Counted from the stretch's first letter, positions 1 through 9,155 are shown. The stretch: DNA of 36,907 bases from an uncultured Roseateles sp. (GCA_946886855.1 CAMPJJ010000054.1:1-36907), one strand, 5' to 3'. The notes: generated by a model from the letters alone, not told the origin. A program made the numbers and translations.

Positions 1-3000
1 GCCAGCACGCCGATCCGGCTGCGGCAGGTGTCGGTGCAGGGCCGCATCAGCGGCAGCGCTGCGGTCTCCCGCGTCGAGCTCACCCTGTTCAATCCCAACG
101 CCCGGGTGCTGTCCGGAGAACTGCAATTCCCGCTCAACGGCGGCCAGACGGTGACCGGCTTCGCGCTCGACATCAACGGCGTGCTGCGCCGCGCCGTGCC
201 GGTCGAGAAGGCCAAAGGCCGCCAGGTCTACGAGGACACCATCCGCAATCGCGTGGATCCGGCCCTGCTCGAGGTGACCGAGGGCAATTTCTACAAGCTG
301 CAGGTGTATCCGCTGCCTGCGGGCGGCACGCGTCGCGTGGTGCTGGAGATCCGCGAATCGCTTGAGAGCGCCGGCGCCGAGGCGTCGCCGGTCTGGCGGC
401 TGCCGCTGCAGTTCAACGGTGCCGTGGACCGCCTGGCGGTGGATGTGCGGATCGACGGCGCACCGCCGGCGCAACTGGCCGCCTCGTGGGGCCCGGAACC
501 GCTGGCCGTCGCGCCGATGCCGGACGGCGGCAGCCGGTTGCGCGTGCTGCGCGATGCGGCGGAAGCCTCCGGCGAACTGCGCATCGCGCTGCCGGGCCGG
601 CTCACCGCGCCGGCCGTGACCACCGAGCGTTTCAAGGGTCGGACCTATGTCCTGGCCGAGGTGCCGGTCGACGCGGCGCCGTCGGCGCGGCCGGTCCCGC
701 GCACGGTGGGCCTGGTGTGGGACGCATCCGCCTCGGGCGCCGCACGGGACCACGATCGCGAGTTCGCCCTCCTCGACGACTGGTTCCGGACCCTGCGCTC
801 GGTCGAGGTGCGGCTCAAGGTCGTGCGCAACGACGCCGAACCGGTGGAGCGTTTCGTCATCCGTGACGGCGACTGGCGCGCGCTGCGCCAGCGCCTCGAA
901 CGCGTGCCGTATGACGGCGCGACGGCGCTCGGCGCGATGGACACGCCCGATGGCAGCGACGTGACGCTGCTGTTCTCGGACGGCCTGGGCACCTGGGGCG
1001 CCGGCGGATTGCCGAAGACGGGCAAACCGATGTTCGCCTTCTCGGCCTCGGCGGGCGCGGCTGAAGCGGCGCTGCGCCGCGTGGCCGAATCGCGCGGTGG
1101 GGCCTACGCGGACCTGCTCACGACGGACACCGCCGAGGCGGTGCGCCTGATGGCCGAGGAGCGGCCTCGCGTGCTCGAGGTCAGCGGACTGGGCGCCGGC
1201 GACTGGGAAACGGGATCCCTGTTTCCGCAGGCGGGCCGACTGCTGATCGCGGGCGTCATGACGCAGCCGCGGGCGACGATGCAGGTACTGCTCTCGACTC
1301 CCGGCGGCGCGCCCCGCTCGATCACGGTGCCTTTGCGCGTGGCAGCCGCCGAGCCGATCGCAGCGACGATGCCGTCGACGTCCACGGACCCGGCCGAGAC
1401 GTCCGAGCCGTCCGAGGCCGCACCGGTTGTCGGACTCGCCGCCTATCGCTGGGCCAGTTTCCGCCTCGGCCGGCTGGATGCCGACCGCGCGGCCCAGCGC
1501 CAGGCGATCCGCCGACTGGGCATGGACTTCGGGCTGGTGACGCGCGAGACCTCGCTGATCGTGCTGGACACCGCCGCCGACTACGTCCGTCACGACATCG
1601 AACCGCCCGAGGACCTGCGCGTGGAATGGGAACGGCTGATGGCCTCGCGCACCGCGACGCGCCAGGGCGATCGCGCGGAGGCCCGCCGCGACCTGATCCA
1701 GCGCTTCGAGGACAAGGTGCTGTGGTGGGCAGAAACGCCGGCCATGCGCGCAGCCGCCCGGCAGGTGGCCGAGCAGATCGCGGGCAAGAACCGGCGCGAC
1801 GCAGCGGTACCGCGCCCGTTCGAGCCGCCGATGCCGATGTCGGCGCCCCCGCAGCAGGAATTCAGGCCTGCGCCGATGATTGCGCCAGCGCCCGCCGCCC
1901 CTGTACCTGCACCTCCACCGATGTTCCGCCCGGCAGAGCCTGCGCCGGCCCAGGCTCCGATGGCGCCGGCGCCCGTCCGTCCCATCGCCGCGGAGTCCTC
2001 GCGGACGGAACGCGCGGTCGCGGAGGCCCCCGCGCCGATGGGGGCCCCTGCGGCGGCAACGGCCCAACGTCTGCGCTCGGCTCCCACGACCCCCGGCGCG
2101 CCGCAGGCCGGCGACGGCGACATCGCGCTGCGCGCGTGGCAGCCCAACGAGATCTACGCGCAGCGCCTGAAAGGCGCCGCCGACAAGGACCTCTACGCGA
2201 TCTACCTGGACGAGAAACCGTCCTACCTGCGCAGCTCGGCGTTCTTCCTCGACGTGGCGGACCGTCTGATCGAACGCAAGCAGACCGCGCTGGGGCTGCG
2301 CGTGCTGTCCAATCTCGCCGAGATGGACCTGGGCAACCGCCAGCTGCTGCGCATCCTGGCCTACCGGCTGAAGCAGGCGGGCCGTCCGCGCGACGCGATC
2401 CCCATCCTCGAGGAGGTGCTGCGCCTGGCCCCGGACGAGCCGCAGTCCTACCGCGACCTCGCGCTGACCTGGGCCGACGCGGGCGAATCGCAGCGCGCCG
2501 TGGACCTGCTGGCGGAAGTCGTGAACCGGCCTTGGCAGAACCGATTCCCCGACGTCGAGCTGATCGCGCTGGCCGAGCTGAACGCCATCGCCGAGCGCTC
2601 GCGGCGCCAGGGCAAGGCGCTGGACCTGTCGGCGATCGACGCGAGGCTGCGCCGCCCGCTGCCGCTGGCACTGCGCGTGGTCATGAGCTGGGACGCGGAC
2701 AACACCGACATCGACCTGTGGGTGACCGATCCCGACGGCGAGCGCGCGTACTACGGCAACGCGCTGACGCGTCAGGGCGGGCGCATGTCGCGGGACTTCA
2801 CCGGCGGCTACGGCCCCGAGGAGTTCTCGCTGCGCGTCGCCAAGCCGGGGACCTACACGGTGCAGGCCAACTTCTTCGGCCACCAGCAGCAGGTGATCGC
2901 GCCCTCGACGACGATCATGGTGCGCCTCTCCACCGGTTTCGCGACCGCGCAGCAGAAGGACAAGGACATCGTCCTGCGCCTGAGCGGCCGAGGCGACGGG

Positions 3001-3030
3001 GTCGTCGTGGGGACCTTCACCGTGAAGTGA
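1..3030 (+). CDS. VIT / von Willebrand A / TPR / DUF2135 domain protein, 5' end outside window
   Basis: The reading frame is open from base 1, so the true start lies upstream and about 1009 codons are visible. The first ~110 residues match a VIT domain (beta-rich, inter-alpha-trypsin type). Next comes a vWA-like domain with a DxSxS metal-site motif (WDASAS, near codon 240). A Pro/Ala-rich linker follows at about 600-700, then TPR-like helices at about 740-860. The last ~110 residues are a DUF2135 (YfaP-like) beta domain with the motif DIDLWVTDPDGE. VIT plus vWA proteins are usually secreted or membrane-anchored and act in adhesion or protein assembly. The role here is not known, and a signal peptide cannot be checked. 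It is convergent with the next gene, 33 bp apart, with no obvious terminator between them. Confidence 0.85.
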   Translation, partial: ASTPIRLRQVSVQGRISGSAAVSRVELTLFNPNARVLSGELQFPLNGGQTVTGFALDINGVLRRAVPVEKAKGRQVYEDTIRNRVDPALLEVTEGNFYKLQVYPLPAGGTRRVVLEIRESLESAGAEASPVWRLPLQFNGAVDRLAVDVRIDGAPPAQLAASWGPEPLAVAPMPDGGSRLRVLRDAAEASGELRIALPGRLTAPAVTTERFKGRTYVLAEVPVDAAPSARPVPRTVGLVWDASASGAARDHDREFALLDDWFRTLRSVEVRLKVVRNDAEPVERFVIRDGDWRALRQRLERVPYDGATALGAMDTPDGSDVTLLFSDGLGTWGAGGLPKTGKPMFAFSASAGAAEAALRRVAESRGGAYADLLTTDTAEAVRLMAEERPRVLEVSGLGAGDWETGSLFPQAGRLLIAGVMTQPRATMQVLLSTPGGAPRSITVPLRVAAAEPIAATMPSTSTDPAETSEPSEAAPVVGLAAYRWASFRLGRLDADRAAQRQAIRRLGMDFGLVTRETSLIVLDTAADYVRHDIEPPEDLRVEWERLMASRTATRQGDRAEARRDLIQRFEDKVLWWAETPAMRAAARQVAEQIAGKNRRDAAVPRPFEPPMPMSAPPQQEFRPAPMIAPAPAAPVPAPPPMFRPAEPAPAQAPMAPAPVRPIAAESSRTERAVAEAPAPMGAPAAATAQRLRSAPTTPGAPQAGDGDIALRAWQPNEIYAQRLKGAADKDLYAIYLDEKPSYLRSSAFFLDVADRLIERKQTALGLRVLSNLAEMDLGNRQLLRILAYRLKQAGRPRDAIPILEEVLRLAPDEPQSYRDLALTWADAGESQRAVDLLAEVVNRPWQNRFPDVELIALAELNAIAERSRRQGKALDLSAIDARLRRPLPLALRVVMSWDADNTDIDLWVTDPDGERAYYGNALTRQGGRMSRDFTGGYGPEEFSLRVAKPGTYTVQANFFGHQQQVIAPSTTIMVRLSTGFATAQQKDKDIVLRLSGRGDGVVVGTFTVK

Positions 3031-3063
3031 CGGGCGCCGCGGGCAACGGTCCGGCGCCTGGGA

Positions 3064-6000
3064 TCACGCGCCGGGCTTGCGCCACGGCACCGTCTGGATG
3101 AGCCGTTTCGCGTCCTCGGGCGGCAGGGCCTTGGCGAACAGCCAGCCCTGCGCGACCTGGACGCCGAGTTCCTCCAGCAGGACCGCCTGCGCCTCCTCCT
3201 CGACGCCTTCGGCCAAGGTCTGCTTGCCGAGCGCGTCGGCGAGGCCGACGATGGTGCGCACGATCTCGCCCGATTCGCGACCGGCGCCCAGGCGCATCAC
3301 GAAGCTGCGGTCGATCTTCAGCGTGTCGAACGGGAAGCGGTGCAGATGGGCGAGCGACGAGTACCCCGTCCCGAAATCGTCGATCGACAGCTTGAAGCCC
3401 ATCCGCGCCAGCGCCTGCAGCACGTCGGCGCTGCGCTGCGGGTTGGCCATCGCCATGCGCTCCGTGACCTCGAGCTTGAGCTGCGACGCCGGCACGTCGC
3501 CCAGCGCCTTGAGCGTCTCGCGGGCGTCGTCGAGCAGTTCGTCGTCGCGCGCCAACTGCACGCCCGACACGTTCACCGCGATCTCGCCCCTGAAGCCGAT
3601 CTCCCGCCAGCGGCGCAGCTGCAACGCCGCCTCGATCAGCGTCCAGCGGCCGATCTCGACGATCTGGCCGCTCTCCTCGGCCACCGGGATGAAGTCGCCG
3701 GGCATCACCAGGCCCCGGGTCGGATGCTTCCAGCGGATCAGGGCCTCGAAGCCGAGCAGCGAGCGGTCCGACAGCCTCACGAAGGGCTGGTAATGGAGCT
3801 GGAACTCGCCCGCCTCCAAGCCGCGCGCGATGTTCTCCTTCACCCAGCGCCGCGATTGCTCGACCAACTGCCGCGCCGGATCGAACAGGCGGGCATGGCC
3901 GGCGCCGGCCGCCTTGGCGCTCGCCAGCGCGCTTTCCGCGGCGGACATCAGATCGTCCGGACTGAAATTGCCCTGCCCCGTGAACGCCCAGCCGGCGCAC
4001 GCGGTGAGGCGGTACGCGCCGGTGCGGGCGGCGCTTCCTCTCGCCGCGGCCGCCGAAGCCGCCGAAGCTGTCGAGTCCGTTGAAGCCGTCGAAGCCGTCG
4101 GAGCCGCCGAGTTCGATGCGATCGCGGCGAGCCTGCGCGTGCCCTCGTCGGCGTCGCCATCGAGGGACTCGAACAGATAGGGTTCTTCGATGCGCGCCAG
4201 CGCCCACTCGGGCACGCGATCGACGAGCGCGCCGGCCTCGATGCGCGCTTCGAAGAGCACGCCGAACTGGTCCGCGCCCAGCCGCGCGACGACGCGCCCA
4301 GCGCGCGCCGTGCGTCCGGTGCCGCCGGTCAGTCGCCGCGCGCTCTCGACCAGCACCGCATCGCCGGCCATCCCGCCATGCCGCTCGTTGAACGCGCGGA
4401 AATCGTCCAGGCCCACCAGCGCGACGCCGATCGGGACCCCAGGGGTCGGATTGGCCAGCCGCTGCGCCACCAACGCCATGAACAGCGCGCGGTTCGGCAG
4501 GCCGGTGAGCCGGTCGTGCAGCGCCTCGTGCGCGAGATGCGCCTGCCGACCTTCGTTCTCGCTGATGTCGGTCAGCGCACCGGCCATGCGCACCGGCTTG
4601 CCGTCCCGGCGCACCGCGACGCCGCGCGCCAGCAGCGCCCGCGTCTGACCGCCCTGCTCGAAGCGCAGCACGTGGTGGAACTGGACACTGCGGCCCTGCA
4701 GGTGCGCGTCGAGATCGGCCCGGAACAGCCCGGCCGCCGCTTCGTCCAACGGGCGCGTGAAGCGGTCGATGCCGGCGCGCGCCCCGTCCGATGCTGCGTC
4801 CGATGAGGTGCGCGATGAGGTGGGCGATGACGTGCGGGATGACGTGCGGGATGACGCGCCGCGCGCAAGGCGGCGCCGGAAGCCGCGCCTCAAGCCGTCG
4901 GCAGGCTCCTCGCCCGGTGCACGCGCGTCGCCCATCAATGCGAGCCAGCGCGCCGAGACGTCCAGCCGATCCTCGGCGATGTCCCAGTCCCACAGCCCGT
5001 CGTTCGCGCCCAGGGCGGCCAGCGCATAGCGCTCCTCGCTCACGGTCAGTCGCCGGAGCGCCTCGCGGCGTCGGGACTGACCGGTGAGCGCGCGCAGCGT
5101 CAGCGCGGCCAGGCTCGCCGCCGCCACGGCCAGCAGCGGACAGGCCAGCGACAGGACGAGGTGTTCCTCCTCGAACGCCCACTGGGCGCCGTAGAGTCCT
5201 CCGCCGACCAGCAGCGCCACCGCCGGCAGTCCGCGCCACAGCGGCCCGCGCGCCAGCAGCAACGCGCACAGGAGCGGCAGCGCCAGCAACGCCCCCAGTT
5301 CCGCCAGCGACGCCCAGGACGGGCGTGTCAGCGTGCGTCCGGTCAGGATGTTGTCGACGACGGTCGCGAGCCGCTCCATGCCGGGCAGGCCGGCATCGAA
5401 GGGACTCGGGACGTGGTTGCCGGCACCGGGTGCCGACACGCCGATGATCACGATGCGGTTGTGCAGCGCTTCCTCGGGCACCTTGCCGTCGACGAGGTCG
5501 GCCATCGACACCGAGGGGAAGCTGCCCGCCGGGCCGTAGTAGTTGACCCCCTGCCGCGACAGCAGATCCAGCGGGATGCGCAGCGACCCCCAGCGCAGAT
5601 CCCGGCTCCAACGCAGGGTGGCTTCGGACCAGGGCTGACGCATCGCGTCGCCAGCGATGCGCACGGCCAGCGACGGATAGACCTCGCCGGCCAAGGGCAA
5701 CGCCGGCAGGTCGTGGCGCAGGGCGCCGTCGGCCTCGCGCGCTGTCTGCACGTGACCGAGCGAGGTCGCCGCCGACAGTAGCGGCTCGGGCGGTGCGTCG
5801 GCGCGCTCGGGCAGCAACGCGCTGCGTGGCGCGCCCTCGGCCCGCGTGAAGGCCTGCGCGAGCAGGCCGGGCGGCACGTGGCTGGCGGGACGGGAGGCCG
5901 CGGAGGCTGTGGAGGACGCTGGAGACTCCGAAGACTCCGAAGACGCGGGCTCCTTGGCAGACGCCGTAGACGCCGTAGACGTCGCCACAGCTGCACCGCC

Positions 6001-6513
6001 GCTGGCGCTCGCCGCCGGCGGCAGCGCGAACGGCAGCACGACCGGCACGCCCCCTCGCATGGCGGCCGCGAGCATCGCGTCGCTGTCCGGCTTCGCGTCG
6101 AGCAGCAGCATGTCGACGGCGATCAGGCGGGGCTGGGCCGCCTTCAGCCGCGTGATCGCGTCCGCGAGCAGCGGACGCCCCGGCGCCATGCCACCGAAGC
6201 GCGCGGCGCTGGCGTCGTCGAAACGCACCAGCGTGATCGGATACGTCGTGCCCGGCGCGAGCCGGCCGCGCCATTGCGCCTGCGCGTCCTGCACCAGGCC
6301 GTCCAGGCGCGCCAGCGGCCCGGACTGGAAACGGGCGAGCCACAACAGGGTTACGGCCGCCGTCACCAGCAACGCGACGATCAGTTGCGCCCAGGCCCAG
6401 CGGGACGGCCAGCGCAGGCGGCCGCACTGCCGGACCCGCGAGGCCCTGGCCGCGGGCAGGTTCAAGGGCGCGTTGGCAGACACGCCGACATTGCGTTGCG
6501 ACAGGCCCCTCAT
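3064..6513 (-). CDS. CHASE2-PAS-GGDEF-EAL cyclic-di-GMP protein
   Basis: This is a 1149-aa inner-membrane signalling protein. A TM helix near residues 35-57 precedes a periplasmic CHASE2 sensor (~60-390), then three TM helices (~395-480), a PAS-like segment (~500-640), GGDEF (~655-810) and EAL (~890-1135). The EAL domain keeps FEALIRW, NVSG, LEVTE, DDFGTGYSS, KIDRSF and AEGVE, so it should be an active c-di-GMP phosphodiesterase. The GGDEF signature reads GADQF, so cyclase activity is unlikely and a regulatory role is inferred. Three linkers are low-complexity Ser/Thr/Ala stretches encoded by short tandem repeats. The ATG is preceded by GGAAGG, and its A overlaps the stop of a tiny upstream frame (ATGA). 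Confidence 0.93.
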   Translation of the reverse strand: MRGLSQRNVGVSANAPLNLPAARASRVRQCGRLRWPSRWAWAQLIVALLVTAAVTLLWLARFQSGPLARLDGLVQDAQAQWRGRLAPGTTYPITLVRFDDASAARFGGMAPGRPLLADAITRLKAAQPRLIAVDMLLLDAKPDSDAMLAAAMRGGVPVVLPFALPPAASASGGAAVATSTASTASAKEPASSESSESPASSTASAASRPASHVPPGLLAQAFTRAEGAPRSALLPERADAPPEPLLSAATSLGHVQTAREADGALRHDLPALPLAGEVYPSLAVRIAGDAMRQPWSEATLRWSRDLRWGSLRIPLDLLSRQGVNYYGPAGSFPSVSMADLVDGKVPEEALHNRIVIIGVSAPGAGNHVPSPFDAGLPGMERLATVVDNILTGRTLTRPSWASLAELGALLALPLLCALLLARGPLWRGLPAVALLVGGGLYGAQWAFEEEHLVLSLACPLLAVAAASLAALTLRALTGQSRRREALRRLTVSEERYALAALGANDGLWDWDIAEDRLDVSARWLALMGDARAPGEEPADGLRRGFRRRLARGASSRTSSRTSSPTSSRTSSDAASDGARAGIDRFTRPLDEAAAGLFRADLDAHLQGRSVQFHHVLRFEQGGQTRALLARGVAVRRDGKPVRMAGALTDISENEGRQAHLAHEALHDRLTGLPNRALFMALVAQRLANPTPGVPIGVALVGLDDFRAFNERHGGMAGDAVLVESARRLTGGTGRTARAGRVVARLGADQFGVLFEARIEAGALVDRVPEWALARIEEPYLFESLDGDADEGTRRLAAIASNSAAPTASTASTDSTASAASAAAARGSAARTGAYRLTACAGWAFTGQGNFSPDDLMSAAESALASAKAAGAGHARLFDPARQLVEQSRRWVKENIARGLEAGEFQLHYQPFVRLSDRSLLGFEALIRWKHPTRGLVMPGDFIPVAEESGQIVEIGRWTLIEAALQLRRWREIGFRGEIAVNVSGVQLARDDELLDDARETLKALGDVPASQLKLEVTERMAMANPQRSADVLQALARMGFKLSIDDFGTGYSSLAHLHRFPFDTLKIDRSFVMRLGAGRESGEIVRTIVGLADALGKQTLAEGVEEEAQAVLLEELGVQVAQGWLFAKALPPEDAKRLIQTVPWRKPGA
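4052..4110. repeat. 9-bp repeat array (Thr/Ala/Ser linker) inside the EAL gene
   Basis: Degenerate 9-bp units related to GAAGCCGTC encode a Ser/Thr/Ala-rich linker between the GGDEF and EAL parts of the minus-strand gene. A similar repetitive stretch at about 5895-5990 (GACGCCGTA and GAAGACTCC units) encodes a Ser/Ala/Thr/Glu insert within the CHASE2 domain. Confidence 0.75.
4790..4861. repeat. 12-bp tandem repeat, six units, inside the EAL gene
   Basis: Six consecutive 12-bp units of the type GATGACGTGCGG (two identical, four with a few changes) encode an SSRT/SSPT-type Ser/Thr/Arg linker in the PAS-like region of the minus-strand signalling gene. The unit length keeps the frame. Confidence 0.9.
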
Positions 6514-6593
6514 GGGACCTTCCGCCCCGACACCATCGTCATCGCCGGGATCAGCACGGCGTCCGTCGTCATGTGTTTCATCGTTGTCATCAT
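6510..6593 (-). other. Possible short upstream frame coupled to the EAL gene (weak)
   Basis: A 27-codon frame starting MMTTMKH ends with a TGA that overlaps the ATG of the CHASE2-EAL gene (ATGA). Overlaps of this kind often couple translation. No Shine-Dalgarno sequence is visible before its ATGs and the peptide resembles nothing I know, so it may be chance. Confidence 0.2.
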
Positions 6594-6892
6594 GTCGTGT
6601 TCATCGCGGGTGGATGCGCGCTCGACATCCTCACTGCGCCGCGTCGTCGTCCGTCGCGCTCCCAGCCTCTCGTGCCGCTCCCATCGGGCCTGCGCCGGGC
6701 TGGCCGCCATCCTAGGCGAAGGCCGCCGCTCCCATCATCGCGAGCGGTGTCGACCCTCCCTCGACGGCCTGTCCGGCGGTCCGCCGCTGACAGCCCATGC
6801 GCACGAGGGGACGCGGCCTTGTCCGACAGACCGCCCGCGCCCTCTCCTCTTAAGGTGGATCAACGGCTCTCGGGCCAGCGATGGAGTCCGCC
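6594..6892. other. Intergenic region between divergent genes
   Basis: This stretch separates the minus-strand EAL gene from the plus-strand secreted-protein gene. It must hold both promoters, but I see no convincing sigma-70 promoter. A weak candidate for the plus-strand gene is TTGTCC near 6830 with CTTAAG near 6848. No repeat, RNA gene or credible frame was found. Confidence 0.5.
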
Positions 6893-7861
6893 ATGCATTC
6901 CTTCCCGCCCCTTCCCCACCCGCCGGTCGGGCGGATGTCCCGGCACTTGAAGCACCCGTCGACGTCTCACGGCGCGTTGTTCTGGCTCGCCCACGCGGCG
7001 GTCCTGCTGGGGCTGCTGCTGATGGCGACCGAGGTGTCGGCCCAGCAAGGTGCCGGGTTGCGCGCGCAGTACGACCAGCTCGCGCCGCAACTGGCGCGCA
7101 GTCCTTTCCAGCGTCCGATCGTGCTGAGCTCGGCCGACGACACCGAGCGTCCCACGGGCGACATGCATGCCGTGGTCGAGCATCCGTTCGGGACGCTGTC
7201 CGGCGCGCTGCGCAACGCGGACGCCTGGTGCGACCTGCTGACGCTGCCGGCCAACGTCAAGCGATGCGCCGTCGAGGACGACCAGGCGCCGGGCGCGACG
7301 CTGCACATGGCCGTCGGCCGCAAGTTCGACCAGCCGATCGAAGACGCCTACGCGCTCGATTTCCGCTTCCAGGTGCTGGCGGCACAGCCGCAGTACCTGC
7401 TCGTGGAGATGAGCGCGAACAAGGGCCCGATGGGCACCAGCAACTACCGCCTGACGCTGGAGGCGGTGCCGATCGATGCGAAGCGCTCCTTCGTGCGGCT
7501 GCGCTACGCCTACGTGAACAACCTTGCCGCGCGCGTCGCGACCAGCGCCTACCTCTCCACCTCGGGCCGGGACAAGGTCGGCTTCACCGTGATCGGGCGC
7601 GACGGCGACGGCCAGCCGCGCTACGTCGGCGGTATCCAGGGCATCGCGGAGCGCAACACCATGCGCTATTTCCTGGCGATCGAGTCCTATCTCGACACGC
7701 TGCCGGCGCCGGCCGAGCAGCGGCTCGACAAGCGCCTGCGCGGCTGGTTCGCGGCCACCGAGCGTTATGCGCGCCAGCTCCACGAGCAATCGCTCGAGGA
7801 GTACGTCGCGATGAAGCACAAGGAGGCGCGCCGGCAGGTCGCCATCGCGCCAGGTGAATGA
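6893..7861 (+). CDS. Secreted protein of unknown function (322 aa)
   Basis: The start is placed at 6893 because GGAG (6883-6886) lies six bases upstream of that ATG; an in-frame ATG at 6881 has no such site. After a basic, proline-rich N-terminus a hydrophobic stretch (LGLLLMATEVSA) near residues 36-48 looks like a signal sequence ending at Ala-Gln-Gln. The rest is an alpha/beta protein with two cysteines 15 residues apart (DAWCDLL...KRCAVE) and several beta-strand-like segments. Its shape is faintly reminiscent of START/SRPBCC proteins, but I cannot assign a family. Its stop codon runs directly into a 10-bp tandem repeat. The next gene is convergent. Confidence 0.8.
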   Translation: MHSFPPLPHPPVGRMSRHLKHPSTSHGALFWLAHAAVLLGLLLMATEVSAQQGAGLRAQYDQLAPQLARSPFQRPIVLSSADDTERPTGDMHAVVEHPFGTLSGALRNADAWCDLLTLPANVKRCAVEDDQAPGATLHMAVGRKFDQPIEDAYALDFRFQVLAAQPQYLLVEMSANKGPMGTSNYRLTLEAVPIDAKRSFVRLRYAYVNNLAARVATSAYLSTSGRDKVGFTVIGRDGDGQPRYVGGIQGIAERNTMRYFLAIESYLDTLPAPAEQRLDKRLRGWFAATERYARQLHEQSLEEYVAMKHKEARRQVAIAPGE

Positions 7862-7910
7862 GGGCGAATGAGGGCGAATGAAGGCGAATGAAAGCGGATG
7901 AGGGCGAATG
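7861..7910. repeat. 10-bp tandem repeat, five units
   Basis: Five units of AGGGCGAATG (with changes in units three and four) begin at the last base of the stop codon of the upstream gene. A half unit (GAATG, 7856-7860) lies inside the gene, so the repeat seems to have grown out of the coding end. Confidence 0.9.
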
Positions 7911-7952
7911 GGCGAGTGAATCCGGGAGTCGGCCGGCGACGCGGCTCGCGCC

Positions 7953-9155
7953 TCAGGGCGCGCCGCGCGCCGGCGACTCGATCTGACGCGCGGCCCACTG
8001 CGCGCCGACCAGGATCGACGCCATCAGCCACAAGGGCGCCGCCGCCACGCTCGCGGCGGCCAGCACGCCGAATCCCAGCGGCATCGCGACGGTCGCACCG
8101 TTGGACGCCAGCATCCGCAGCCCGAGCGCCTGACCATGCCGGTCGGGCGGCGTGACCTGATGCATCGTCGCCAGCACCATGGGCTGCACCGCGCCGAGCG
8201 CCAGCCCCAGCACCGCCGACCCCAGCATCAGCCCGAACGTGCCGGGCAGCCACGCATAGACGAGGAGCGTCACCGTCGCCACCGCCATCGCGGCGCGCAG
8301 CGCCTTCACGTCGTCGATCCGATGGGCCCAACGCACGATGGCCAGGCGGACCAGCGTCGCCGCCGCGGCGAAGCTCCCCAGCACCAGGCCGATGCTGGAC
8401 GCGGACAAGCCCTTCGCGTGACCGACCACCGGCACGACGAAGCTGTGGGCGTCCCAGCACGAGGACATCGCGACGTTGACGATCAGCAGATTGCGCAGGC
8501 CGCGGTCCTTCAGCAGGTCCCAGGCGGGGCGCGGCTTGACGCCGGCCGCGGCCGGCGCGGGCGGATGGCGCGGCACTCGGCGCGCGACCGCCCAGGCCGC
8601 GAGCGGCAGCAGGGTCGACAGCACCAGCGCGGCGGTGAAACCGGCCGTGTCGATGACGATGCCGGTGATGACCGGCGCGAACGCGTTGGACAGCGCCGGC
8701 CCCAGCGCCACCCAGCTGAACACGCGCTTGAGTTGCGAGGCGTCACGCGCCATCAGGCCGGCTTCGCGCTGGATCGCGACGGCCGCGATCGCGACCGCGC
8801 CGCCGCACAGCAGGCAGCCCAGCGCCAGCAGCCCGACCCAGCCAAGGACCTGCGCGACCAGCGCCAGCACCGCGCCGGCGAAGGCCATCGCCACGCCGAT
8901 GCCCACCGGTCGATGGAAACCGTGGCGATCGGCGAGCCGGCCGGCCCACAGCGACAGGCCCAGCGGCGCGACGGCGAACAGGCTGAGCAGCACCCCGACG
9001 AAACCGCCGCCGTAGCCCTGATGCAGCACCCACAGCGTGGCCGCGACGCGTGTCGTCGCCATGCAGGCATGCACCGCGACCAGCGACGCGATGACGGCCG
9101 CGAAACCGGCGTTCAAGCCGGTGTAGCCCTTGGCCGCCGACGCGTCGTCGCTCAT
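7953..9155 (-). CDS. Major facilitator superfamily transporter
   Basis: This 400-aa protein is hydrophobic throughout, with a spacing that fits 12 membrane helices, the usual size for a drug/H+ antiporter-type MFS permease. The loop between helices 2 and 3 carries the MFS motif A pattern (GRLADRHGFHRP). The substrate cannot be read from sequence. The start ATG overlaps the stop of rmuC (ATGA, 9152-9155), so it is probably translated from the same mRNA as rmuC and the 2-hydroxyacid dehydrogenase upstream. It is the last gene of that minus-strand unit, and no clear terminator follows. Confidence 0.9.
   Translation of the reverse strand: MSDDASAAKGYTGLNAGFAAVIASLVAVHACMATTRVAATLWVLHQGYGGGFVGVLLSLFAVAPLGLSLWAGRLADRHGFHRPVGIGVAMAFAGAVLALVAQVLGWVGLLALGCLLCGGAVAIAAVAIQREAGLMARDASQLKRVFSWVALGPALSNAFAPVITGIVIDTAGFTAALVLSTLLPLAAWAVARRVPRHPPAPAAAGVKPRPAWDLLKDRGLRNLLIVNVAMSSCWDAHSFVVPVVGHAKGLSASSIGLVLGSFAAAATLVRLAIVRWAHRIDDVKALRAAMAVATVTLLVYAWLPGTFGLMLGSAVLGLALGAVQPMVLATMHQVTPPDRHGQALGLRMLASNGATVAMPLGFGVLAAASVAAAPLWLMASILVGAQWAARQIESPARGAP

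Noticed and set aside
1626..3101. A 491-codon plus-strand frame overlapping the vWA gene
   Set aside because: Shifted frame of a real gene, with Arg/Ala/Gly/Pro-rich composition and no recognisable segment.
3017..6427. A 1136-codon minus-strand frame overlapping the CHASE2-EAL gene
   Set aside because: It lies one frame off the true gene, has Arg/Ala/Gly-rich composition typical of shifted GC-rich codons and shows no domain.
7861..7920. The tandem repeats considered as a CRISPR array
   Set aside because: Units of 10-13 bp without spacers are simple tandem repeats; CRISPR repeats are 23-50 bp with unique spacers. The same holds for 14016-14059 and 21788-21839.
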